A DNA stretch of 41,912 nt from Elysia marginata (lineage: Eukaryota; Mollusca; Gastropoda; Plakobranchidae): positions 301,150-343,061 of the forward strand of contig BMAT01004062.1 of the NCBI GenBank assembly GCA_019649035.1, written 5' to 3'. A program made the position numbers and the translations under genes. Of the stretch, positions 13,301 to 25,300 are shown piece after piece. Positions within the stretch are counted from its first letter, which is position 1. Each line of letters begins with the position of its first letter. Below the pieces are notes generated by a model. It did not search any database. It saw only the letters and a program-made list of their open reading frames with translations, and was not told where the DNA came from.

Positions 13301-16300
13301 AAAAATCAAGGCCTCTAGTAAACTCTTCACAGTGCTTTTAAGGGCCTTTCCTATCAAGGCAATCTTCAATCAATCTAACCAAATCTGAAATTTTCTACCA
13401 TCCTTGCAAAAAATTTGCATGTTTAGAATTGCATGGATTTGATAATAGTCTTGCGTCCAGGTTCATCGAGTCAAATGCCGCAATTTTCACCTTCAAAGAC
13501 ATTGCTGTTTTGAACTAGACATTTTTTAAGCCCACAAACGTAAGAAATTTCACAAAATTATCAATATTTTATGAAAAGCTGTTAAAACTTTTGTTGATTT
13601 AAAATGTACATACAAAAAGGAAAAAAAAAAACAACATTTACATTGCGTTTTCTCAAAAACTGACTTTCGACTCATTCACCCTGAGACAATTAATTCCAAC
13701 CGACTCTCAATAAGTAATTAAGTTCTGATATTTTTGGCTCTATGACTTGGCACTATAGTATATAGACTGCATTACCCATCAGGACAAATGTCGCAGGTAG
13801 CACTGTTAGTTCTGTTTGTGTAGTAGCCAGGCAGGCAGGACCTTGGCTCATCTGATCCAGTCGGGCAATGCAAGGCAATTGGACAAGCCACCTGGGTGGG
13901 GATTGTAGAGCCTGGAATGGGAGAGAGATGGAATTAGTATGGTGACATTGCTTTGACTAATAAAACTACATGCAGATTACCTATTTTATCAGTCTCTTGT
14001 AATGCACACTGATAATTTGATTTTAGGACACTTTGAAGTTAAACATTTTTCCCACCGAGTTCAAAGCATCCATAATGTGACCGGCTGAGGCTAAGTCATG
14101 GTATCCCCGCTAGTCTCTGGGTGGCAGCCCGTAAATTGTCATTGGGACCCAAGCCCTGAGAGCACCTTTGAAGTGGAATGGACTTGTAAAAATACCCTTC
14201 AATCAATCAATCAATCAAAGCATCCAAACTGAACTGTAAGCAAAAGGTAAAAAGACTTAACATTAAGCACAGACATTAGACAAAAATGTTGCTTTAAAGT
14301 AGACTGTGTCTCACCAGTGGGACAGTAGTAGCCGTCCTGGCAGAATCCCTCTTCAGCAGTCAATCCCGTGTTCTGACAGTAGTAGCCAGCGGTGCACTGA
14401 GTACAGTTATCCATGGCCTCAAGTCTTGTTGCGTTGGAGAAAGTACCTGCTGGGCACCTGGTTGGTGTATGTGTGCCCTCTGGGCAGTATCTCCCAGCAG
14501 GGCATACTGTAGGGGCAGAATTTGTGCTGCCCTCAATGCAGTAAAAGCCAGGGTTACAGAGGTCAGTAGGTGCAATTTGGCCTAAGCTGTCACAGTAGGA
14601 TCCTGTAGTGAAAACAAAATTACTGATTCAGAAACAAATCCTAACTAATTTTCAAATTATATAAAAAGCATACACAGACCCCTGATTTTTAGTTAAATTC
14701 ATACTAATCATAAAAGTTTGTATAATGAAAATCTAAAAAGAATACAGAGCAAGGTCTCAACACATACATCTGCGCCTCCATAAAAAAGCCTAGGTTAATC
14801 TATCATATAAAAAAAATATTTGTCCCTTTAACTCTGTCAAACTTGAGTTCCTGGGGCTACTTTTTCCTATTGTATGGCCTCCTAAGCTATCTAAAACATA
14901 TGCCCTTTAGTGAAAAATTTAGTTGTTAGTGTGGTGTGGTAGAAAGTTTTTGTAAAACATTTCAAGCATCTAGTTTGCATCCACGACTTTCAAAAATAAA
15001 TCTTCACCTTTTTTTTCTTTTTATTTTTGTAATCAAACAAATTTTTATCTTTTCACAAACTTGGGGACAAATTAGTTTAATTTTTTAGGTTTAGAAGCAC
15101 AAAAAAAAATTCATAGTCTAAGCTATTAACATCTTGTAAAGTAAAAATTGTGACATCTGAGTCATCTGCATTAGTTGTGATACACGTCCATTTCATCAAC
15201 TCTTTTGTTTGAGGGCAAAAACTCGATAATTTCAGGCTGCCTTTTCTGATGCAATCTACTTGAATACCTTGGGTGCAGGAGATGCAGTCTGTTTCATTTC
15301 TTAGCCCAGTTGAATTAGAAAACGTTCCCACTGGACAGGCAATTGGCTCTGTGGTCATCTCTGGACAATAGTGACCAACAGGGCAAATGTCTGCGTCTGA
15401 TCCCTGGCTTGGAGCAGCGATTTGAGCACCTGATCGACAGTAATAGCCAGCGCTGCAGGGCAAGGTGGGGTAGGTTGTTCCTCCTGGACAGTAGAAGCCA
15501 CCTGTTGGAGAATGGATAAGATAAGTAATCGATTACACACTAAGTCGAAGGTTTTAAACCTAAACCTTTGAAGTGTCGGCCGGCCAATTATTTCGGCTTA
15601 AAAACGGAAATTTCATTTTAGCACCAAAGCTAACGTAAATCATGACTCAAGAATTAATATGTGACACTTCTAAGGTTATGACAAATTTACAACTTAAATG
15701 AATTAAACAAATAATTGGCTGGATGATGAGATTTAATAGCTTTGTAATGGCCTTATGAAATAGTTCTAAGATAGCTCAGTGCATAGTTTTTCTTAGTAAG
15801 TAGCAGTATAGAACTGACATACAGGTTTTGTTTTATTACATAAAATACAGAAAAAAGTGGACCAACTTTTGAAAAATAATAAAATCTAAGTTAGAACAAA
15901 TAACTGCACAATGGTATTCAAATGTTTTATGAATATTATTGTATACTTAGAGGAGATGTTATACAAACATTTAGAGTAACAATCCAAAACAGGTGTTTTT
16001 TTTTAAAGATACCTGTCATAAAAACATTAACTTATATTATTGTTAATCTCTAAAAATACATTCTGTTTCTAACTTTTCAAATACAACAGTCTGCTGAAGA
16101 TAAACCTTGTTTACTATAAATTTTATTTTCATACAAACTTGATTCTAGATCTCTTCTTTTATTTTCCTTCATAATCTTACTGCTTTACAGAGCCTTTGCA
16201 TGAAATAAACTTTTTTATCTGGCCCAGAGGATTAATCTGAACAGGACTCCACATTATGTTCTGGCCTACCTAGACAAGCAAAGCAGTCTGTGTCGGCCTC

Positions 16301-19300
16301 CAAGCCTGTGATATTGTTGAAAGAACCAGCTGGACATGGAAACTCTGTGCTGTATCTTGTACCGTTTGGACAGTAGTGACCTGGGAAAGTAATAAAAAAA
16401 AACCCCACTTAGTTATGCTTACTTCTAATACTTGCACAAAAGAACACATGAACAACCAATGGAAGTGGAGATAAAGAATTGAAAAGGTAGTTGGATTGGT
16501 TACACTCTGAGGAAACTAAGACAGTGCCTAACAAAGACACCAGGAGCTTGTCACGGGATGCCGAGGGATCGCAGATTGAGATGGAGGCCAAAAATGAAAG
16601 AGAAGGTGAGGCAACTGCAAAGAAGACAAGAAAAACATGCAATACCTTTAAAAAGTGAACATTAAAGAGTAGGAGTCAAACTGCCTTTACTTACCCTCTG
16701 GACAAATGGAGGACGCTGGGGTGGTGATGCCGCCGAGGGCATTGTCACAGAAGTATCCCTGGGGACAGGTCTTGCAAGAGGCTTGACCAATGAGATCCTG
16801 GTACTGACCACTTGGGCACACAGCCTCTATGCTGGAGCCCGTTGTACAATAGTGACCCGGAGTACACAGGTAAGCACTGGGGTTTCTCACTGTCTGGCCC
16901 TCAGGGCAGTAATAGCCTGGTCAAAGTATACGAGATAAAAAGAGACAAAAATATTAGATTAACAAGATTATTAATCTAGAAGACAAAACTTTTATCTTGT
17001 ATAAGAGTACTTGCCTACAAAAACTAAGCTAAAGTCGCCAAAGACGAAAAAGAAAAATAGGCTTTGGAAGGCAATTTGGACATCCGCTGCAAGTTTTTAA
17101 GTTTTTGATCCCTGATGACACTTAAAACTTCTCCTAACTATTTAGGCCCATGATGATAGGCAATTTTGATCCTTACATGTATTTTTTTTTATTTTTGTAA
17201 GATCGCTATGCTTTAAATTAATAAAGTTTACTAAACAGTCCCTTTTCTCTGTTTCTAGTTCTAATTGAGATATTTTGAAAAGAGCAAAGTGGATTTTGCT
17301 CAGAAGTGATTGGAAAATTCAGAAATGCCAAGCACTCAAAAACTTCAGATGGAATGTTTGATATGGTCTCCCTGGGCCATCATACATAAAGCATAACCAA
17401 AATACATTAGATATAAAGTGACAGTTATAACATTTCTGGATAAATTATATGTGTATCTGGTTAGCTGCATTGCAATAACTGTTAATGTTACCCATTATGA
17501 CAACCAAGTACACACTATGCAAAAAAAACAAAAAACAAACAGAAAAAAAAACAAAAACAAAAGCAAAAACAAAATAAGAACTACAGATTTGATCTACAGG
17601 TTGTCCATCAATAAAATGGGTGATTCATAGCTCACTTTGTTGAGTGGTTGTCAAGTGTGCTGCACTAGCACTAACTGGATAGCTAAATCTCTGCAGCATT
17701 GGCACAAGTAAAGAAGGTAACTACAATTTCTTGTGGCCTTTGCAAAAGTGGAAAGAAAAGTAATGGCAAACTATCTTACTATAGTGCAGATGCCAATAAA
17801 AATTAAGCCGCCTTTTCTTTGTTCCCTGTCGCTCATATTGAGTACAGGACTCACATTACTTTAAATTACTACAACCAATAAATATAACTTACCTTCGTCA
17901 CAATCTCCATCAGGGGAGGAGAGTCCACTAGAGTTACAGAACATGCCAGATGTACAGAGCACACACCAGGTGACATTCTGAGCACCATTGCTGGGCTGGT
18001 AGTAGCCAGGATCACATGGCCATGGGGATGACGATCCTTCCAGACAGTAGTGTCCACTTGGGCATTGGTCACCTGGTGTTGCAACAACTTAAGATGAATA
18101 TTCAGTAAACTCCACACAGTAGCAAGAAGTATTAATAAAGAGTAACAGCATGTAAAGTCAGTTTAAGAAATGATAACAAATTATGCGGATGCACAGAATG
18201 CACTCATTGGGTGTCACTATGGCTTATTTTGAACCGAAGCAGTTTAAAAAAACATTTTCTGTAAACAACACTTCCTCAACTGTGTGACTTTAAAACAATA
18301 TAACTTGTACCAAAACCAACAGAGCCTTCAAATAAAGAGCAAAACATTCAGAAATATTTGCATAATTTAAAACTATGCTCTTTTTGTACCCGAATTCATG
18401 TATTTGAGATAAAATTCATAAAAACAACTGTCTTTATGACTTTTTGGCTTGAAGCAGAAAGTTTTTTTTCTCTTTTTTTTTTAAAACTTGCTCCATTTCA
18501 TTAATATTATTTATTTTTAAAGGGTATAAATTTGCATAATTTCATAAAAGTGAGAAACTTATTGGGAAAAAATCTATGAGGAGAGAGGAGCCGAAACTCA
18601 AGATTTAGCTGATTACAAACTTACAGTAACCATATCTTGGTTTGCCTTGTAATACTATTATATTTCTTTCTCTCTCCTTTAAAATTACAATGAATTATTT
18701 TTTCAAGTCGCTGATTACTAACCCCCACTACCGCTTGGCCTGTCTGTTGTGGAGTTTCCGTCACAGTAATATCCAGCCAGACAAGGACCTGCTGGGGTCG
18801 ACATCATGTCAGTGTCGCAGTATTGGCCAGGAGTACAGCCTGTAGGAGCAGCCGAGCCTTGTGGGCAGAAAGTACCTGGAGGATAGAATAGTTTTCTATT
18901 CAGGAGAGGTATGTTTTGACATTCTTTGCTGATTAAAAAATGAAACAGTCATGAAAATTCAATTTACAACACATTATTGTTAAGTTTATAGGAAGAATGA
19001 ACAGATTTTCGAGCCGATCTCTTTAACATACATTTTGCTTGTCTAAGATTATGTTTAGGGATACAGTAGTTTACAAAATAAAAAAATCAAAATATGTCCA
19101 GGGTGAATGAGTGGGAATTAACGTCTCCTTTTTTTTTTTATAAAATGCCAAGGAAAGGTTGGTACATTTTTTAAATAAAAAATATTTGTAATATCTTTCC
19201 ACAAAATGCTAATAATTTTCATAAATTTTTCAAGTCTGGAAACTTAGAAAAAATATTTTTTTCAAAACAGCAATGCTTTTGAGGGTGAAAATTGCCACTT

Positions 19301-22300
19301 CCAACTTATTTACCCCATATGCAAGACATAGAAAAGACCCATAATTTTTAGTCCATTAAAAATAAAGAACTGGTGTATTTAATGTGTTTTGTAGAAAAAA
19401 ATAACAAACCAAAACAATATCCTTGATAAATATAGAAGACTTATATTACCTGCTAAACATTTGCCCCCCTCTGGAGCTGTTGGGGTGGGCAGACTCGAGC
19501 CAAGTGTACAGTACCAACCAGGATCACAGTCGGCTGTGGGGCTAGCCTGGCCTGGAGAACCACAGTACTGACCTGGTGTGCAAGCTTCGCACCCAGACAC
19601 ATTGTGCTGGCCTGGATGGAGATGAAAGGGGACATCAGCAAAGGAGACAAACACGGACAGACATAAATAGGGAGAGAGCCAGACAGACAAAGACATGGCC
19701 AAAGACTAGGGATTGGAAAAAAAAACCCATGCAAATAAACTAAGCATTGCATCTCACAGAAAACAAGTGTGAGAGACAAAGGTTTTGTAGTGATTGTTCT
19801 TGCTTTAATAATTTTGAAAGACCACAAATTAAATGCTAAATTTTCAAAGCATTACAAAAAAAATAATGGAAAATAAACCATAAAATGCAGGATTTGAAAC
19901 CTATGACATAAAGAGATAAGGAGAGACAGATATATTGGCAAATGAAGAAATATATATTCACACAAATTAGTAGTCAAAGTAAATTACAATTTAAATCAAA
20001 TTATGCATTAAAAAATCCTATAGTTATTTAAACTTAAAAACTAAAAAAATTAAACATGAAAAAAAAAACCAAGCTAACAAGCCTAGATTTTTAAGTTTAC
20101 AACCTACCTGTGAGATTGTTGAAAGTTCCAGCAGGGCAGGGGTATTGGGTATCACTAGATGTGCCAATAAGGCAGTAGTGACCACTGGGACACACTTTAT
20201 CTGTGTAATCGGAACTGTTTGAGGTGCAGTAGTAGCCAGCCGGGCACGGGCCACAGTCAGGCTGACCGTGTTGATCCTGAGGCAGAGAGGACAGATTTCA
20301 CAACGATCATATGATTAGTCCTACAAGTCAAGAATATTGATTGGCCTATATTAAGAAAGGTACCCTAACTGTATTCTGCTGTAATGTATGTATTAGCGCC
20401 ACCGAGCACTATTTTTGTGGATTTTAGGCGCTCTACGAGTGAATTTTTATTATCATTAAAACAAAGTGAAGGAAAAAGAAGCTTGAATTAAGACATAACT
20501 AAATCTTTGTAATACATCTAAGCATTAGAGTCCATTTTTGGAGTTAATTACTTATGTGTTTTGAATTACTGACTTTCTCTACTTTAAAAACAAATGAGGT
20601 ATACACCTCATATCTTATCTGCAACTTCTACCTAAAGTGTGTCATAGGTTAAAAACTTGGCATTATATTTCTCATATATTCAATTGGTCACACTATAATT
20701 ACTTGAATATATGTAGGGCTTTTACTTATAAAGACAGTTTTCTCAAAACTTTCTGTGGGGTTACAAGGCCGTACTTTTCAAAGTTTGGGTTTCTTTTAAT
20801 CCAAGTCATCTACGTTTTATTGATTTATTTTTAAACTCAACGGTTTACACATTTGCGATGAACATGTCAACAAAATGCACACCACAAAGTAAAACAATGG
20901 CATTTTTGCTAACCAACAACTTCCTATTTTATTGGTAAGTTTGTCAACGTGGAAGAACAGACCTGGAAGGTACCAGCACCACATCCCTCAGGTTTGACGG
21001 TTGCACCAGGACATTTGTATCCTGGGGGACAGATTCCACCATCACCTGTGTGGCCTCCAGCTGGTGCTGACACATCAACTCCCAATGTACAATAATAGCC
21101 TGGAGAGATACAACAAAAGGCCAGTTCTAATATTTTGAAGCGTAAGAGATACATCATTTAGGTGACTAAAGATTTAGATAGAGATACTTAAACTTCAGAA
21201 ATAGGGGCATACCAAAGAAGACTTAGAATATCATGAAAAGACAAAACATCCAATTTAGATGTCCAAAAAATGATAAATCTCAAACGGACAGAAATTATTA
21301 TATTTATAAAAACAAAAACAAGCCGTCTTCCCTTGGCCATGAAACTCATATTAGAGGGAAGGGTAGATGGATTGAGAGGCAGAGGATACTGATGGAAGTC
21401 TTTAGAGTGAAATATAGTGGAGATGAAAAGCATGAGGATGGGTGAGGCGATTGGAGCAGCAATGGAAACAGAAAGATGGAGATCCACAGCATCCAAACTC
21501 TTTGAAGAGATGGAACCTAGATGATGATGATGATTACTTAAACTATCAATGACTTTAACTATCAAAATGGCAGAGACTCTCAGAAGAAATGAGAAGAAAG
21601 CTATATCCCACACTTCCAGGAGTGTCTGCCATCTTGATAGTAAAACACTATCATATGTAGGCCAAATATGCACTGAACCCATAAAGTCTGAAATATATTT
21701 CAGTCTAACCTGGATCACACTCTCCTGCTGGGGCAGTCAGATTAGTCCTGTCACAGTAGTAGCCGCCCAGGCAATCCTGACACTCAGACACATCCCTGAG
21801 GCCAAGCTCGTTGCTGAAAGTCCCGACCGGACATGCCGTGTAGTTGAGACCCGACCCTGATCCACAGTAGAAACCTCTGGGACACTGTCGGTAACCAGAG
21901 CTGGAGTTGCCTAAAACAGGCAGAACAAAACCAACGTCAGATTACCATATTGAGGCCGGGATGTAAGGTGTTCGTTTTAAGTGGCTACTTGTGGCATCAC
22001 TTGTACCATGTCATAGTTAAATGTTCAATTTTATTTAGATATGCAAGAGCTAGCTTTCACTTAAAATAGGAGCTCTGTTGGGAATGAAAACAAAGCACAA
22101 AATTATCGTTCTTGCCAGCAAGCAATTGAATTCAAAGAGGGAGTTTGTTAACAGAAACTATAATTTGCGATCTAATCTCATTCCCAATAAATTATTATTA
22201 TTATTTTTATTATATATTGGTGCAATACTATCACTAAAATAGCTATAGCAAACTGAAGACAATTTGTTTTCAGTCAAAAAAATGTTATTCTCTGTATACC

Positions 22301-25300
22301 AAAAATAAGTGCCTGTGCCATTCACAAAAGAGCTGAAGCACTTGAGTCTCGATATTTCATTTACCTAACCTAATTAGATCTCTCATTGCAATTATAAACT
22401 ACTTTAACCCTCAGTCTGATGCCCACAAGCTCATTTTTAGTGGTTTTATTTCTGGGAATATTCTGTAGCTTTTAAGTTGATTTTTCGTAAAAAAAAAACA
22501 ACAAATGTCTTGTGACAGGTTTATGAGTCAGAACTCCGAAATTTTCATTAGAGAAGATGCTCCTTAATTAGTCGACTTTTCCTTCTTTTTCTATATATTT
22601 TAAATCAACAAAAATCCTAATATCTTCCCACAAAAATCTGATAGTTTCATAAATAGATAAATTAGCAGCAGAAATCATGTAAAAAATTATCATTGCACCA
22701 CAGGAACAATAAAGAGAACAAGTCACAGCATTACAGTAAAATTGTACAGAATGACCCGTCTAACAGACTGACCCTCGATGACTTCCTCTGGCACACAATA
22801 ATATCCATCTGGACACACTAGGCACTCGGACGCCTGGCTGAAGTTGGCATAGGTGCCTGCTGGACATGGCTGGGGCAGTGAACTTCCAAGAGGACAGTGG
22901 AGTCCTATAGGGCAGGGTGTGGCCACAGGGCTGGACACTGCCGCGCCACCTGGACAGTAGAAGCCAGGATCACACTCTGCTACTGGGCTAGACAAGCCTG
23001 AAATTGAAAAATGAAAAGAAAAAGAACAGAAATGTGAACTTTTTAAAAGTGAATTTTACACACAATTTCTCAAAAAACCCTTTATATGTATGTATCCATG
23101 ACATTTCATACCTAAAATATAGCAATCTACTAGGTATTGGTGTAACAAGCTAATGTATTGCAATAATAGTTATTCTAAACTATTATTTTTTCCAGTGAAG
23201 TGGGAAAACATATTTGTGTCAAAGAACATTTTCAAAAAACCAAGATTTCAATTATGTTTAACAAAAACAGTCATGCAAGCCAATCAACAGCTAAACAGAA
23301 GCTGTACAGGTTTCACCATCAAACCAAACTCAGGGGTCCCAAAAGATTTTTTGGAAAAAACCCCCCAAACAATAAAACATAACATAAAGAATCTCACATG
23401 AAATGAATATTATAGACACAAATTATGCAATAATTATTCTTGTTTCTATAAACGGTACAGAGAAACCACAATATTACACACAGCCAACAATTTTTAAAAC
23501 AATGGAGATTTTGTATCCTTGCATACATTTTAAAACTTACCGGTGTCATTGCAATACATGCCAGGATCACAGTCAGTGCACTGGGTGACGTTAAAGAGAC
23601 CCTGAGTGTTGGTGTAGGTGCCCTGAGGGCAAGGGGATGGTGTGGCTGACCCTTGCGGGCAGTAATGACCAACTGGGCAGACGGTAGGCTGGGATGTATT
23701 GGAACCCAGTTCACAGTAGAAGCTGGAGACATTGAAGGGAGTAAAGAATTTCAAATTTTCTTTTTAAAATATTGATCACCAAGGAAATTCAGTCTCTCAT
23801 TGCAGAGAGATTTAATTCTAAGCAAAAAAAAAGTTAACCATACTGAGATAATAAACTTAGGAGAGGCGGTGGGGGCAGCAATGATTAAAAAAAAAAAGAG
23901 CAGCCATATCATTCAATTTTTTATTGATGTAAAATATACAAAGTAAAGGACATATTTTATGACCAGAAAATGAAAAAAGTAACTCTGCCCGGAACAATCT
24001 AAACGACTAAATGCAGTATCTGCAGTAAAAACCACATGAAGAAACTACACTTTGTCCCTGGCCCAGCTCAGAGACAGACAGACAGAAGCACACAACAGAA
24101 CACCTACCCCTCTGAGCATGGTCCACTGACATCAGTAAGCCCTGTAGCCTCACAGAAGAATCCAGGAGTACACAGAATACATGCGGACTCCGACTCTAGG
24201 CCAGTTCCATTGTTGAATGTTCCCTTAGGGCACGGCAAAGGAGCTGAGGTGCCCACAGGACAATAGTGTCCTACAGGGCAGATGTTGGCATCATCTCCTG
24301 CAAATAAGAATAATCAACAAAGAAAATGAAAAACAATGTTTTTTCTAAGGGTTGCAAAATCCTGATGTTAATCACATGTCACTTGAATTAATTATAACCT
24401 TAGAAAAAAAAATTACTATTGAATTGGATTTCTTGTTAAATATCACACCATCATCTAGAGAAAATTAGTAAGGAATCTTAATATATGGGTCAAAGTAAAT
24501 TATATTTTTGAGCTTTTATCCTAATGCTCATATTGCAGCAATATAATCATACTATTTATGTAAAGCAAAGATAAAGAATATGCTCACACCCAATATAAAA
24601 GAGTCTGATGTATAAAAAAAATAAAAATGAAAAGACAAAAGATTAAAAAAAGGATACTTAGCAAGGGAGACATTTAATTTTTTTTCCTCAAAATGATTTC
24701 TTGCACTTTTCTCTTACAAGAATAAGATACTACTTAAATTGGATGTAAGACAAAGTGAGTTTTACTTACCCTGATCTGGGGCTGAGATGTTGGCCGACTG
24801 CTTGCAGAAGTAACCTGCATCACACAGATCTATTGGAGTGACCATGCCTGGCATTGGACAGTAGTAACCGCCAAGACAAGGGGAGCAATCCGCCTCAGTT
24901 TGAAGACCTGAACAAGAGAAGTTACAGAATATTTTTTGTTATTTTCTTTTAACTTCTAGCCCACATGCCGAGTATCAAAACTTCATGCATCAGGAAGGTT
25001 TCATCTAGGAAAAATCAAATTGATACTCATAAACTAAACTTTTAAAAATTTTATGCGCAAATTCAAATTTGGAAAAGTTTAAATAGTTTTATGCACACAT
25101 TCAAATACGGAAAAACCACACAAAATATTCACAACAGACACACCAAACTCACTAAATATGATTGCAATATTTAAGCCGTACATAAACTAAAACCTATCCT
25201 TTTAATGTTTTATTCATCTATCCTACACATTAAGCAATGATAACAAATAAAAAAAAATCAATCACTCAAGGCTATATTAACTATTGGCCAGACGGTACCA

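Larger units (their letters stand above)
10201..19459 (-). repeat. Coding super-repeat 3 (about 691 residues; E23 to E35)
   Basis: Runs from the GGKC cysteine of E23 to that of E35. Signatures: GDQCPSGHYC (E24/E25), YQDLIGQASCKTC (E26), FNNITGL (E27), TCDICPDGF (E30/E31), ALDWSPCPKGTY (E31), SGVDRPNP (E32), YQDLEGQGVCKDC (E33), FNNATG (E34). Confidence 0.88.

Noticed and set aside
21188-21718. 176-codon minus-strand open frame
   Set aside because: It is antisense to the LINE remnant at 21185-21534, shows no domain, and runs into the E20 donor region.
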